A stretch of 64,000 bases of DNA from Mycoplasmopsis citelli (GCF_900660645.1 NZ_LR215036.1:496001-560000), one strand, 5' to 3'. Shown: positions 20,762 through 30,850, counted from the stretch's first letter. Made by a program: numbers and translations. The notes: generated from the sequence alone by a model not told the origin.

Positions 20762-22526
20762 AATTCTCCTACTTCTTTTAACTCTTCTTTAAAATAATAT
20801 TCTGGGATTTCGATTACTTTTACTTGTTTTTGTTCAAGATTAAATTGTTCCTCTGTTGATAACAAGATTCCAGAACGAATAAATAATTTACCTCCTTTTT
20901 CTATTTTATTAATTGCTTCTAAGATTTTTTCTTCTTCTTTTAAGATAATATATTTTTTATCATCGATCTGAATGTGATGTTCTAATTCTATAAGCTCTTT
21001 GATGTAATTGAAAATTTTTCTAAAAATAATTTCATCATCTTGATGTTGTGAATATTTAGCAACAAAATCAGTTTTAAAATATTTAAGATTATGCGGTAAT
21101 TCAGTTTGAATATTTTTTAATCTTTGATATGTTATATTTTCACAAATATTATTTTCGTTATTGGTACAAAGAATATATTTTCTATTCCCACCGTCTTCTT
21201 TATTAAGTTGCATAACTGCATGTCCTGTAGTTGCTGATCCGGCGAAAAAGTCAAGAATAATTGAATTAGGTCTATTACACCATTTATTAAGTTGTGATAT
21301 TAATCTAATTGGTTTTTTACCATTTTTAAAATCAATCATCCCTTCTTTTTGTATATTCATCATATCTGAATAAAATCCTTTTCACAATGCTCCTCTGATT
21401 GTGACTCTTCCCAAAACTCTATTGTATTCATCACTTTCATTGATGTTTTCAGATAAAGTTCTATATTGTCTTAATTTTCCATTACCCGTATAAGTTAAAA
21501 AATATTTTTTATATTCAACTATTTTATTGCTTTTTAATTTATTCTTTATTTCTTCAGGAATAGATATAGAACAAGCCATTTCTCGCACTATTTTGTCAGC
21601 TATTTCTTCATATAAAAATTTCCTAATTTTATCGTTAATAAGTATTCCGATTCTTATGCTTTTTTCATTTATTTGATTTTTATCTAAAAAACCATTGCTT
21701 TCAAATTCAATATATATATCTTTATGTTTTTCTTTTATATAATCATTTATTGACATTAAACTAAAAATGTCTTCTTTTTTAAGAAGAACCTTACTATAAT
21801 GACTATCTCATATATCAGCATTATCCAGTAGTGGTTTTCTTGAAACATATACCTTATTAATATTTTTTGCATAAATATAAATATATTCATGATTTTTAAC
21901 TATTCTGCCTTCTTGAGCAGATTTTACTTTCATTCCCTGAGTTTTAGATAATTCAACACATAAAATAGAAACCAAATTTTGTTCCCCGAAAATTTCGTCA
22001 CAAAGTAATTTTAGTTGAGCTTGCTCATTATCATCAATAGAAATAAAAATAACTCCATCTTCTTTTAAAAGTTCCCTTGCAATTTCAAGTCTTTTACTCA
22101 TGAAACTTAATCACTTACTATGAGAATAACCATCTGTTTTATCAACGAAAGAATCATTGTAAATAAAATCGTTGTTCCCTGTATTGTATGGCGGATCGAT
22201 ATAAATTACATCAATTTTTGCTTTGTGAGTTTTTTGAAGTAATTTTAAGGAGTGAAGATTATCACCTTCGAGTAGAAAGTTATATGGTCATCCTTCGCTA
22301 ACGTCATCCTTCTGCTTTTGTCTTCAACAAAAACAGGAATGTTGTATTTTAGCATTTCCTCGACGTTTTCTGAATGTTTTTCTCAAACAAGCCCATATTT
22401 CTTTTCATTCAATGAAATTTGAATTTCATTAATAAATCTTAATGTTTCATCATCTTGATGTTGCGATTTTAGTCTATTCAAAAAATCTATCATCTTTTCT
22501 CTTTTTTCTTTAGATATATTTGCCAT
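20755..22526 (-). pseudogene. type III DNA methyltransferase subunit Mod, frameshifted
   Basis: The N-terminal frame (22245-22526) begins MANISKEKREKMIDFLNRLK and runs into VFVEDKSRRMT, then stops out of phase after 93 codons. From about 22310 another frame carries the rest: EGWPYNFLLEGDNLHSL, YIDPPYNTGNNDF (motif IV), the target-recognition region, and ILDFFAGSATTGHAVMQ (motif I), typical of beta-class adenine methyltransferases. Deleting a 17-base imperfect duplication gives VEDKSEGWPYNF; alternatively adding one A to the AAAA tract gives VEDKKQKDDVSEGWPYNF. Either restores about 590 residues. TGA-TAG ends the gene as Trp-stop. Phase-variable type III mod genes are common, so this may be an OFF state. 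Confidence 0.85.
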
Positions 22527-22654
22527 TTTTACCTTTCTTTTGATAAAACTAATCAATTAATGTATGGATGGACATATTAATTTTTATGATTGAAAAATTT
22601 TTATTTACTATACTTATATTTAATATTACAAAATTATTAATTAAAAATAAAAAA

Positions 22655-22679
22655 ATTCATCTCAATTTTGAGATGAAAA
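22655..22679 (-). terminator. terminator of the infC-rpmI-rplT operon
   Basis: TTCATCTCA / TGAGATGAA hairpin with four-base loop, followed on the minus strand by TTTTTTTATTTTT. Confidence 0.9.
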
Positions 22680-22687
22680 TATTTATA

Positions 22688-23035
22688 TTATTTTTTAGCT
22701 AAATCAACTAGTGTTTTAAATGTAACAGGTTGATTAATTGCTAATTCAGAAAGCATTTTACGGTTAATTGTAACGTTAGCTTTTTTGAGTCCATTAATAA
22801 ATTGTGAATAGCTCATTCCATGCATTCTTGTCGCTGCATTAATCCGAGCAATTCATAATTTTCTGAAGTTTCTTTTTACTTGTTTACGATCTCTAAATGC
22901 ATATGTTCATGATTTAACAACTGCTTGTTTTGCAACTTTATAACCAATTGATTTGTGTCCAAAGTACCCTTTAGCTAACTTTAGTCATTTTTTACGTCTT
23001 GCTCTTGTAACTGTTCCGCCTTTAACTCTTGCCAT
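22688..23035 (-). CDS. rplT: 50S ribosomal protein L20
   Basis: 115-residue early-assembly protein of the large subunit and, in Firmicutes, the repressor of its own operon through the infC leader. [20 protein letters not shown] and [17 protein letters not shown] are characteristic. Last gene of infC-rpmI-rplT; 70 bases after rpmI and followed by a strong terminator. Confidence 0.98.
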
Positions 23036-23105
23036 AATTATTTCCTTTCTATGTATGATTTATTAAATTCATATGTGATTAAAAATAAATAAAACAATCA
23101 AATTT

Positions 23106-23294
23106 TTAGAACATTTGTTTAAATCTTTTAAGGTCGCTTTTTGACATTAGAACCGATTTTCTTGCATGACGTTTTTGTTTGGTTGATTTATTTTGTGCTA
23201 AATGTGAACGGTATGCTTGTTCTCTTAAAACTTTACCAGTTCCAGTGACTTTAATACGCTTTTTAAGGGCGCTTTTAGTTTTCATCTTTGGCAT
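23106..23294 (-). CDS. rpmI: 50S ribosomal protein L35
   Basis: 62-residue basic ribosomal protein ([20 protein letters not shown], then [13 protein letters not shown]). Its start lies inside the last codons of infC (20-base overlap), giving translational coupling. Preceded by GGAGAAAATA as ribosome binding site. Confidence 0.97.
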   Translation of the reverse strand: MPKMKTKSALKKRIKVTGTGKVLREQAYRSHLAQNKSTKQKRHARKSVLMSKSDLKRFKQMF

Positions 23295-23898
23295 TATTTT
23301 CTCCTTCTTTAGCTTGTTTTTGCTTTTCAGAATTTAATTCTTTAAGGTATTTAGCGATTTTTTGTTTATTTGGTTGGAGATTCATGTCTAAGAAACGATC
23401 ATTAACAAGTTTAGCTTCTTTAGTAATTTCTGAAATATCTTCAAGAGTTTTGAAGAATTTATCTAAAGTAGCAAAACCTAAATCTTTTCTTCCAATTTCA
23501 CGTCCTCTTAATTTAAGCGAAACTTTAATTCGATCGCCTTTAAGCAGAAATTCACGAGCTTTTCTGCTTTTAACCATTAAATCATTTTCACCAATAAAAG
23601 GAGTGAGACGAACTTCACGATTTTGAACGTTGGTTTGTTTTTCTTTAATTTCTTTTTGTTTCTTTTTACGGTCATATTTGAACTTTCCATAATCAAGAAT
23701 TCTCGCAATTGGCTTAGGTTCAGTTGCAATTAAAACTAAATTTTTACGTTCATCTTTTGCTTTATCAATAGCATCTACTGTGTAATGAACACCAAGTTGT
23801 TCTCCACTTGAACCAATTAAAAAGACTTGTTTAAATGGAATATCTCGATCTACATAGTGTTCTGCAGTAGGTCTTTTTTGTTTTCTTTGACTTTGAAT
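23275..23898 (-). CDS. infC: translation initiation factor IF-3, ATT start
   Basis: 207-residue factor that keeps ribosomal subunits apart and proofreads start codons. Sequence from [20 protein letters not shown] through [19 protein letters not shown] is typical of the N-domain and linker; the C-domain follows. No ATG is available in frame upstream of the conserved region; AAGGAGTAATTATT places an ATT codon 5 bases after the ribosome binding site. Use of ATT/ATA/ATC starts for infC is a known autoregulatory device, because IF-3 discriminates against them. A second ATT three bases earlier is the alternative start. Confidence 0.9.
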   Translation of the reverse strand: MQSQRKQKRPTAEHYVDRDIPFKQVFLIGSSGEQLGVHYTVDAIDKAKDERKNLVLIATEPKPIARILDYGKFKYDRKKKQKEIKEKQTNVQNREVRLTPFIGENDLMVKSRKAREFLLKGDRIKVSLKLRGREIGRKDLGFATLDKFFKTLEDISEITKEAKLVNDRFLDMNLQPNKQKIAKYLKELNSEKQKQAKEGENNAKDEN

Positions 23899-24062
23899 AA
23901 TTACTCCTTAAAAATAAAAAATAAAGTGGGTATCCCACTTCTCTACTAAAAAAGGTATCAAAAAACTTTTGATGATTTTGTTGATACATTTAATTGTAGC
24001 AAAACCCAAGGCTATTGGCCATCAGGTGAGAAGTGATTTCTACTTTCTGCAATTAAATAGTT
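23899..24062 (-). promoter_or_regulatory. L20-type leader of infC-rpmI-rplT
   Basis: The leader contains a nine-base closing helix (24050-24058 with 23988-23996), an intrinsic terminator (stem GTATCAA/TTGATAC, 23955-23987, followed by six T at 23948-23953), a small hairpin AAGTGGG/CCCACTT, and an eight-base long-range pairing CACTTCTC (24028-24035) with GAGAAGTG (23936-23943) that spans the terminator. This matches the Firmicute L20 leader architecture, where ribosomal protein L20 promotes termination. The upstream promoter is probably TGGTAAAAT near 24070. Confidence 0.8.
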
Positions 24063-24091
24063 ATTGCTTTTTTATTTTACCATTTTTGTAA

Positions 24092-24113
24092 AAAAGTGTA
24101 AGAAATTACACCT
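24092..24113 (-). terminator. terminator after the 24118 gene
   Basis: GTGTAA / TTACAC hairpin with TTTC loop followed by TTTTTTAC on the minus strand. Confidence 0.7.
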
Positions 24114-24117
24114 CTTT

Positions 24118-24669
24118 TTATTTTTTATTTTTTCTTTCATCAAGCATTGCTTGCAATATTCTTAATGTAAATGCATCTGAATATGATAAATTTTTACTTT
24201 CTCACTCATAAATTTTTTTAAAATGTTTATTAATTTTTGCTTCTTTTTTTGCTTGCTCTATTTCCTCTTTAGTTCCGAAAATTTTTTCTAATACTTCTTG
24301 ACCTTTTTGTATTTCTTCTTCTGAAAGCTCTAAGTCTTCTTCCTCATCTTCATAATAATAAGGCATACTTTTATAGTCAATACCTAGGTTTTCACAAATT
24401 TGAATTAAAGTTCCTTCATACGGATCTAATGATAAAATTTCTAGCGCTAGAGAAACTTTTATTGGAAGAGGAGTTAATAAAGTTATTATACTTTTTAAAT
24501 CTTCAAAATAATTTTCTTGTTCTTCAGTTGATAATAATTTCATATAATTAGTAACTTGTGTAATAAAATTTTCAATATTTAAATTGAATTCTTTTTGATA
24601 ATAATTTAGTTGGTCTTGCAATTTATCGAAGTTAAATTTTTTTTCGATTTTAAGATTTCTTCGTTTCAT
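24118..24669 (-). CDS. unknown acidic protein, paralogue of the next gene
   Basis: 183-residue soluble protein of no recognised family, paralogous to the 182-residue product upstream. Shared elements: an N-terminal MKRR(N/T)L...K.F.F..L...L.Y.QKEF, a central LKSI(I/V)TL.TPLP(I/V)KV.LAL..L.LDP, an acidic stretch (YYEDEEEDLELSEEE), and a C-terminal W-S-x-x-L-S-x-x-(D/E)-A-F pattern with ILQAML. No signal peptide, membrane segment or enzyme motif. The start was placed at 24669 by analogy with its paralogue and AAAGGAG upstream; an in-frame extension reaches 24822. Confidence 0.8.
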
Positions 24670-24700
24670 TGTTCTCCTTTTTTGTATTTCTTTACACTTT

Positions 24701-25249
24701 TTAATGACCTTTTTTCTTAAGCATTTCTTTAAGAACTGATAAAGCAAAAGCTTCACTAACAGGTAATTTTGCGTTTTCTCAATCAAAAATTTCCTCATAA
24801 TTTTTGTCCTTTGCTTGAGCATTATTATTACTTTCTAAAATTTCCCTTCATTCTTCTTCGTTTTTTTGAGCCTCTTCATGGGATATGTAAAAACTTTGTG
24901 GCATTTCTTCATCATCTTCAAGTTCTTCGTCGCTAATAAAATCTGGACTTTTATAATTAATATCAAATAAAAAACAAATTTTAACTAAAGTTTCTTGTGA
25001 TGGATCTAAAGTCAAAACCTTTAAAGCCAAATAAACTTTAACTGGTAAAGGAGTAAATAAAGTTACAATGCTTTTTAAATCTGAAAAATAAGTTTCTTGC
25101 TCATTAGTAGGTAAGGTTTTAATATAATGAGAAATATTTTCAATAAAAGGATTAATTTCAAAATTAAATTCCTTTTGAAAATATTTTAACTTTTCATTCA
25201 ATTGAGCAAAATCAAAGGTTTTTTTAAGATTAAGAGTTCTTCGTTTCAT
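24701..25249 (-). CDS. unknown acidic protein, first of a tandem pair
   Basis: 182 residues, soluble. N-terminus MKRRTLNLKKTFDFAQL; central helix-rich part LKSIVTLFTPLPVKVYLALK; acidic region DEELEDDEEMPQ; C-terminal WENAKLPVSEAFALSVLKEM. About 40 percent identical by eye to the gene that follows 31 bases downstream, so they arose by tandem duplication. AAGGAGC precedes the ATG. Function unknown. Confidence 0.8.
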
Positions 25250-25380
25250 TAAGCTCCTTGTTTTATCTAATTATAATTTTACAAAATTCAAAGATCATTA
25301 TACAGGGTTATTCAAGAGGTTTTTTCCTAAAAATTTCTGCTTATTTTGTGGATATTTGTCATTTTGTAAAATAAATAATT

Positions 25381-25386
25381 TATAAT
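25381..25386 (+). promoter_or_regulatory. -10 box, leaderless start of the 25393 gene
   Basis: TATAAT ends 6 bases before the ATG and no Shine-Dalgarno is present, so transcription should start at or next to the start codon. Confidence 0.6.
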
Positions 25387-25392
25387 TAACAT

Positions 25393-25848
25393 ATGAAATT
25401 TAAAAGATTTATGCCTTTTGTTGCTTTAGCTATTGGTTCAGGAGCTTTAATATCAGGAATTATTACTTATTCAGTAATATTGCGACAAAAAAGCATTGAA
25501 GATGACAAAAATAAAAACAAAAACAAAGTTGATAAATTCAAAGAAAAAAGTCTTTTTGAAATAGTTAATGATAAAAAATTTTTTAGTTCTTCTCTTTCAA
25601 TAAATTACATAAGTAAAATTTATGATATAACATTAGGAAAAAATGCTTTAAAAACAACTCAAGAATTAGAAAAAGCTCATCAAGACCTTACTAAAAGAAT
25701 TAAAGAAGTTATAAAACTAAAAACTGAAGCTTTTGATCTTGCTAAACAGATATCCAAAGAAGCAAAATATAAAGATAAAATTTTAGGAGCTGATTTAGAG
25801 CAACTTCCACAAATTATTGATGAAATTAAAAACGAAGAGAATAAATAA
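25393..25848 (+). CDS. membrane-anchored hypothetical protein
   Basis: 151 residues. One hydrophobic segment near residues 8-30 (FVALAIGSGALISGIITYSV) is preceded by basic residues, then a Lys/Asp/Asn-rich, coiled-coil-like tail with AHQDLTKRIKEVIKLKTEAF. No lipobox Cys, so likely an N-terminally anchored protein with the tail outside. Unknown family. TATAAT lies 6 bases upstream of the ATG, suggesting a leaderless transcript. A terminator overlaps its 3' end. Confidence 0.7.
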   Translation: MKFKRFMPFVALAIGSGALISGIITYSVILRQKSIEDDKNKNKNKVDKFKEKSLFEIVNDKKFFSSSLSINYISKIYDITLGKNALKTTQELEKAHQDLTKRIKEVIKLKTEAFDLAKQISKEAKYKDKILGADLEQLPQIIDEIKNEENK

Positions 25849-25866
25849 AATTTCTCTTCGTTTTTT
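25831..25866 (+). terminator. terminator, probably bidirectional
   Basis: AACGAAGAGAA / TTCTCTTCGTT eleven-base-pair hairpin, followed by TTTTTT; the minus strand also has a T-rich follow-up. It serves the plus-strand gene and possibly the small minus-strand gene converging on it. Confidence 0.85.
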
Positions 25867-25896
25867 AAGTTTAAGTTAGCTAAAAAATAAAAGTAA

Positions 25897-26016
25897 CTAT
25901 GCTTGAGCTTCTTGTTCTCTTAAAGCTCTTCGTTTTGCACGAGCAAGTTCAAGAGCTAATTTATGTGCACGTTTTTCAGCACGTTCTTTGTTTTTTCTTC
26001 TTACAACTTTACGCAT
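25897..26016 (-). CDS. small basic helical protein, 39 residues
   Basis: MRKVVRRKNKERAEKRAHKL followed by ALELARAKRRALREQEAQA. AAAAGGAAATAAT precedes the ATG. About a third of residues are Lys or Arg with regular Ala/Leu spacing, giving a single amphipathic basic helix like small ribosome-associated proteins. It is not S21, L34 or L36 by sequence. It lies divergent from ffh. Codon use and composition look genuine, but identity is unknown. Confidence 0.65.
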   Translation of the reverse strand: MRKVVRRKNKERAEKRAHKLALELARAKRRALREQEAQA

Positions 26017-26130
26017 ATTATTTCCTTTTAAATAGTATATTAAGTGATTTTAAGTAACTTAATATATTTTAGCAAATTTTCCAAAAATGATAAATTAAGA
26101 TACTTTCATAACTTTTTAAGAAGCTTTAAG

Positions 26131-26136
26131 TATAAT
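26131..26136 (+). promoter_or_regulatory. -10 box, leaderless ffh start
   Basis: TATAAT ends 6 bases before the ffh ATG, leaving no room for a 5' untranslated region or ribosome binding site. Confidence 0.65.
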
Positions 26137-26142
26137 TATTTT

Positions 26143-27480
26143 ATGACTAATTTTTTAGAAAAGAGATTACAAAAAAGTTTAGCAAAATTATCTAAAAAAA
26201 CTCAACTTAAAGAAGAAGATGTTTTAGAAGTTATTCGCGAAGTAAAAATGTCTCTTCTGGAAGCTGATGTTAACTTAAAAGTAGTGAAAGATTTTATTGC
26301 AAATGTTAAAAATAAAGCACTTGAAGATGGACAAGTCATTGGTAAATTAAACTCATATCAAACCATGGTAAAAATTTTTCACCAAGAATTGGTGGCAATT
26401 TTAGGTGAAAAAGTTCAAGATATTAATATTAATAAAAAACCATATATTATCATGATGTGCGGGTTACAAGGTTCAGGAAAAACCACTGCAACAGCTAAGT
26501 TAGCTTTTTATTTACGAAAGAAAAAATATATTCAAAATCCACTTGTAGTTGCTGCAGATATTTATCGTCCTGCAGCTGTTGATCAGTTAATAACACTAGC
26601 TAAAAGTATTAATGTTGATTATTTTGAAAAAGGAACTAATGTCCCTGTTGCACAAATTGTTGCAGAAGCTTTAGACTTTGCTAAAAGAAATCAAAATGAT
26701 TTAATTATCATTGATACTGCTGGACGTTTATCTATTGATGCACAATTAATGCAAGAATTAGTAGAAGTTAAAAAAATAGCTAACCCAAGTGAGATTCTGT
26801 TTGTTGCTGATGCACTTTCAGGTCAAGATATCATTAATGTTGCTTCGACTTTTAATGAACATTTAAAATTAAATGGTTCAATTATCACTAAGCTTGATTC
26901 GGATGCTCGTGGAGGAGCTGCTCTTTCTCTAAGGCAAGTATTAAATTTACCAATTAAATTCATTGGAACTGGAGAAAAAGTTTCCAATTTAGATTTATTT
27001 TACCCTGATCGCATGGCCGATCGTATCTTAGGGATGGGCGATGTGCTTAGTTTAATTGAAAAAGTTGAAGATTCTATTGACGTAAATAAAGCCACCAACA
27101 TGATGGAACGAATGTTTAAGGGGAATTTTAATTTAAATGATTTACTTGATCAAATCAATGAAATTAAAAAACTCGGAAAATTTTCAAAATTACTTAAAAT
27201 GATGCCAGGAAATTTAGCAAGCAAAATTAACGAAGAAGAATTAGAAAATGCTGAAAAAAAACTTGAAACATACAAAATTTTAATGTCTTCAATGACTGCA
27301 AGTGAACGAAATAATCCTAAACTATTACGTAACGCTTCACGTAAGGAGCGAATTTTAAAAGGAAGTGGACGAAGTGCCCAGGAATTTAATAAGCTCCTTT
27401 CAGATTTTGATGCAATGTCCAAGCGAATGACAGAGATGCGTACTAAGCTTAAATCTGGTGGTTTTGGCGGACTATTTTAA
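26143..27480 (+). CDS. ffh: signal recognition particle GTPase Ffh
   Basis: 445-residue GTPase that binds signal peptides with 4.5S RNA and delivers ribosomes to FtsY at the membrane. NG domain: GLQGSGKTTATAKLA (P-loop), DIYRPAAVDQL, IDTAGRLSID, TKLDSDARGGAALS; the M domain follows with its Met-rich C-terminus (LLKMMPGNL, MSSMTASERNNP, GSGRSAQEFNKLL). The start at 26143 (MTNFLEKRLQKSL) fits the family; an upstream in-frame ATG at 26044 lies before the promoter-like TATAAT and is rejected. Monocistronic, convergent with tuf. Confidence 0.97.
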   Translation: MTNFLEKRLQKSLAKLSKKTQLKEEDVLEVIREVKMSLLEADVNLKVVKDFIANVKNKALEDGQVIGKLNSYQTMVKIFHQELVAILGEKVQDININKKPYIIMMCGLQGSGKTTATAKLAFYLRKKKYIQNPLVVAADIYRPAAVDQLITLAKSINVDYFEKGTNVPVAQIVAEALDFAKRNQNDLIIIDTAGRLSIDAQLMQELVEVKKIANPSEILFVADALSGQDIINVASTFNEHLKLNGSIITKLDSDARGGAALSLRQVLNLPIKFIGTGEKVSNLDLFYPDRMADRILGMGDVLSLIEKVEDSIDVNKATNMMERMFKGNFNLNDLLDQINEIKKLGKFSKLLKMMPGNLASKINEEELENAEKKLETYKILMSSMTASERNNPKLLRNASRKERILKGSGRSAQEFNKLLSDFDAMSKRMTEMRTKLKSGGFGGLF

Positions 27481-27493
27481 ATCCAATTAACAC

Positions 27494-27526
27494 AAAAAAA
27501 GAACAGAAAAGTATCTGTTCTTTTTG
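27494..27526. terminator. bidirectional terminator between ffh and tuf
   Basis: AAAAAGAACAGA / TCTGTTCTTTTT hairpin with a six-base loop; U-tracts form on both strands. Confidence 0.9.
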
Positions 27527-27535
27527 ATTGTAGTA

Positions 27536-28723
27536 TTATTTGATAATTTTTGTAACTGATCCAGCACCAACTGTACGTCCACCTTCACGGATAGAGAATT
27601 TGGTCCCTTCTTCAACGGCAATAGGAGCAATAAGTTTAACTTTAAGGTTAACATTTTCCCCTGGCATAACCATTTCACGTCCAGCTTCAAATTCTACTCC
27701 ACCAGTAACATCAGTTGTACGGAAGTAAAATTGTGGTTTGTAGTTTTTAAAGAATGGTGTGTGACGTCCACCTTCTTCTTTTTTAAGTACATAAATAGCA
27801 GCTTCAAATTCTGTATGAGGAACAATTGATCCTGGTTTAGCAAGAACTTGTCCACGTTCTACATCATCACGGTTTACACCACGAAGCAATAGACCTGCAT
27901 TATCCCCAGCCATAGCTTCTTTAAGGTTTTTACGGAACATTTCAATTCCTGTAACAACAGTTTTTTTGGTAGGTTTAAGACCAACAATTTCAACTTCTTC
28001 GTTAAGTGTTAGTTTTCCACGTTCTACACGACCTGTAGCAACAGTTCCACGTCCTGTAATTGTAAATACGTCTTCAACAGCCATTAAGAATGGTTTTTCG
28101 AATTCTTTAACTGGAGTTTCAATGTATGAATCTACAGCGTTCATAAGTTCCATAATTTTTTCTTCATATTTTGCATCACCTTGAAGAGCTTTAAGAGCTG
28201 ATCCACGAATAATAGGTGCATTGTCTCCATCAAATCCGTAATCTGAAAGAAGTCCACGAATTTCCATTTCAACAAGTTCGATCATTTCTTCATCACCTTC
28301 AAGCATATCGGTTTTGTTTAAGAAAACAACGATACGAGGAACCCCAACTTGTTTAGATAAAAGAATGTGTTCACGTGTTTGAGGCATAGGACCATCTGTT
28401 GCAGCAACAACTAAAATAGCTCCATCCATTTGAGCTGCTCCAGTAATCATGTTTTTAACATAATCGGCGTGTCCTGGACAGTCAACGTGTGCATAGTGAC
28501 GTTTTTCAGTTTCATATTCAATGTGAGCTGTGTTAATGGTAATTCCACGCGCTCTTTCTTCTGGTGCGTTGTCAATAGAAGCATAATCACGAGCTTCTGA
28601 AAGACCTTTCTTAGATAAAACAGTTGCAATAGCAGCTGTTAATGTAGTTTTACCATGGTCAACGTGTCCAATGGTACCAACGTTAACGTGTTCTTTACTA
28701 CGATCAAAATCTAATTTTGCCAT
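27536..28723 (-). CDS. tuf: elongation factor Tu
   Basis: 395-residue GTPase that brings aminoacyl-tRNA to the ribosome; in mycoplasmas also a surface moonlighting adhesin. GTP motifs are GHVDHGKTT (P-loop), [14 protein letters not shown] (switch), [14 protein letters not shown]. Domains II and III follow with [13 protein letters not shown] and the C-terminal [10 protein letters not shown] and [35 protein letters not shown] lies upstream of the ATG. Monocistronic with a long leader (28724-28891) that shares sequence blocks with an element before pyrG. Confidence 0.98.
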   Translation of the reverse strand: MAKLDFDRSKEHVNVGTIGHVDHGKTTLTAAIATVLSKKGLSEARDYASIDNAPEERARGITINTAHIEYETEKRHYAHVDCPGHADYVKNMITGAAQMDGAILVVAATDGPMPQTREHILLSKQVGVPRIVVFLNKTDMLEGDEEMIELVEMEIRGLLSDYGFDGDNAPIIRGSALKALQGDAKYEEKIMELMNAVDSYIETPVKEFEKPFLMAVEDVFTITGRGTVATGRVERGKLTLNEEVEIVGLKPTKKTVVTGIEMFRKNLKEAMAGDNAGLLLRGVNRDDVERGQVLAKPGSIVPHTEFEAAIYVLKKEEGGRHTPFFKNYKPQFYFRTTDVTGGVEFEAGREMVMPGENVNLKVKLIAPIAVEEGTKFSIREGGRTVGAGSVTKIIK

Positions 28724-28909
28724 AAGTTAATATCCTTTCTATTTTTTAAGTAAATTTATGATTTATAAAATATTTTTTTCGTAATTGTTTTTTTAAAAAT
28801 AAACGTGTTTTCAAATTACGATTGTTTTAGCGCTAAAACCACCATAGTCTAGTCTTTCAACTAGAACCTGTCCGTTTGAAATTAGCATTTAAATTTTAAC
28901 ATATTACAG
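28724..28909 (-). promoter_or_regulatory. tuf promoter and leader with conserved blocks
   Basis: TGTTAAAATT (28892-28901) is an extended -10. The following leader of about 160 bases contains TCTAGT/ACTAGA hairpin and a 16-base palindrome GTTTTAGCGCTAAAAC, then TCGTAATT pairing with AATTACGA. Two blocks (28873-28901 and 28806-28843) recur upstream of pyrG at 31099-31127 and 31044-31081. Regulation is unknown. Confidence 0.6.
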
Positions 28910-29218
28910 AAAAAAGCAGAATATCATATAAACAAAATTTCATAGATTACTGCTTTTTGTTAGATAATTAATTTTAATATTAAGAACTTCATTTTATTCC
29001 TAATTATTCTGATTTTTGTAGTAATTATTACAATTTAATAGTTGTTAAGTTAATGGTTTTGATAAATAAACTTAAAAATTCTTTTCTTAGACTTTTAAAC
29101 TTTAAAATAAATTTTAAATTTTTATAAAAGTTAACGAAATTAAAACTAAAAGATGATATTTGCTCAAAAATATTGAATCGATTAAATTTAAGCATTATTT
29201 AATCTAAAATTGTAAATA
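28910..29218. other. 309-base gap between tuf promoter and pyrG end
   Basis: AT-rich sequence without a convincing reading frame. It has a possible pyrG-side terminator, AAAAAGCAG...CTGCTTTTT (about 28912-28960), far from the pyrG stop. Nothing else recognised. Confidence 0.4.
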
Positions 29219-30850
29219 TTAGTTTTTGTTTTGATTAGTTTTTACCATCAAAGAACTTAGTAAACCTACAAAAAGAGGGTGTGGTTTAAGTGGTTTAGAT
29301 AAAAATTCTGGGTGGAACTGACAAGCAATAAAAAATGGGTGGTCTTTTAATTCAATTAAAGATTGAGCACCTACACTTTTTACTCCAGAAAAAACAAAGT
29401 TACCATCTGATAATTGGTCTAAATAATCAGGATTAAAATCATAACGATGACGATAACGTTCAATAATAGTTGGTGATTGATAAATTTGGCTAGCTAAAGT
29501 ATCTGGTTTAATATTTACTTCACAACTCCCTAAAGATAATGTCCCTCCTAGCCGGTTAGTATTATGAAATGTAGGTTGAATAATAAAAAGTGGGTGAGGA
29601 GTTTGAGCATCAAACTCAGTTGAATTGGCATTAGTAAGTTTTAAAACATTTCGAGCATATTCAATTACGGCCAATTGCATTCCTAAACAAATCCCTAAAA
29701 ATGGTATTTTATTAACTCTTGCATATTCAATAGCAAACATTTTTCCTTCAATTCCCCGATTACCAAATCCGTAAGGAACACAAATCGCATCATAAGAAGC
29801 GAGTATTTCTTCTGCTTTAGAATAAGATTGAATTTTTTCTGAATCTATTAAAGTAATTTTAATTTCAATTCCTAAATGATAACTAGCAAGAGTAAATGAT
29901 TCAAGAATTGATAAATATGAATCAGATAATTGGACATATTTTCCTACAATAGCTAATTTATAGGTAGCTTTTTTAGGTTGAGTGATAGTATTAGTGAAAG
30001 CCAATCATGATGATAAATCATTTTTGGTTCGAGGGTCATCAAAATTAAAAAAATTAAATAATTTGGTATGAATTTTTTGTTCATAAAGTTGCTCAGGCAA
30101 AAGATAAATATTTTCCACATCTGGGGAATAGAAAATATTATCGTAATTAATATCACAATGTAATGCTATTTTGGCTTGTAATTGTTCACTAAAATCTTCG
30201 CTAGTTCGTAAAATTAAAAAATCAGGAATAATTCCTTGTTCTCTAAGTTTCATAACCGAATGCTGAGTTGGTTTAGTTTTAATTTCATTACCAATTCTTA
30301 ATCTAATTAGCGGAGAAACGTGGATAAAACAAATTTGATTTGAAGAATAGCGAAACTTATATGAGCGTAAAGCTTCAATAAAAGGAAGCGATTCAATATC
30401 ACCAACTGTTCCTCCTACTTCAATGAGTAAAAAATCTAAATCAGGATCGCTACTTATAATTTGATTAATTCGTTCGTGAATTTCGTCAGTAAAATGCGGA
30501 ACAATTTGCACAGTTTTTCCTAAATAGTTTCCTGCTCTCTCTTTAGTTAAAACTTGATGATAAATTTGACCAGCTGATAATGAAGAACTTTTGGAAATTT
30601 CATAATCAAGAAAACGTTCATAATGACCTAGATCTAAATCTGCTTCCATACCATCATGAGTTACAAAAATTTCTCCATGTTGAACTGGTGACATAGTTCC
30701 TGGGTCAACATTTAAATAAGGATCGAGTTTTAAAGTTGCTACTTTAAATTTTTGAGTGTGTAAAATTCGACCAATGGATGCTAAAATCAATCCTTTTCCC
30801 AATGAAGAAAAAACTCCGCCAGTTACTGCAATAATCTTAGTTTTTGACAT
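29219..30850 (-). CDS. pyrG: CTP synthase
   Basis: 543-residue enzyme converting UTP to CTP with glutamine. The N-terminal synthase domain starts KIIAVTGGVFSSLGKGLILA (P-loop) with LKLDPYLNVDPGTMSPVQHGE and EVGGTVGDIES. The C-terminal glutaminase has the catalytic Cys in LGICLGMQ and His/Glu in QFHPEF; the oxyanion region reads PYGFGNRGIEGK. One TGA Trp joins the domains. AAAGGATAG precedes the ATG. It supplies CTP in an organism that otherwise salvages nucleosides. A terminator-like hairpin lies 126 bases upstream and might attenuate it. Confidence 0.97.

Noticed and set aside
25897-26016. Ribosomal protein S21 at the small basic gene
   Set aside because: The sequence lacks the S21 pattern (VxVxxxExxxxALRRFKR); only size and basicity agree.
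28447-28629. Second frame inside tuf
   Set aside because: Shadow frame of tuf on the same strand, no start signals.
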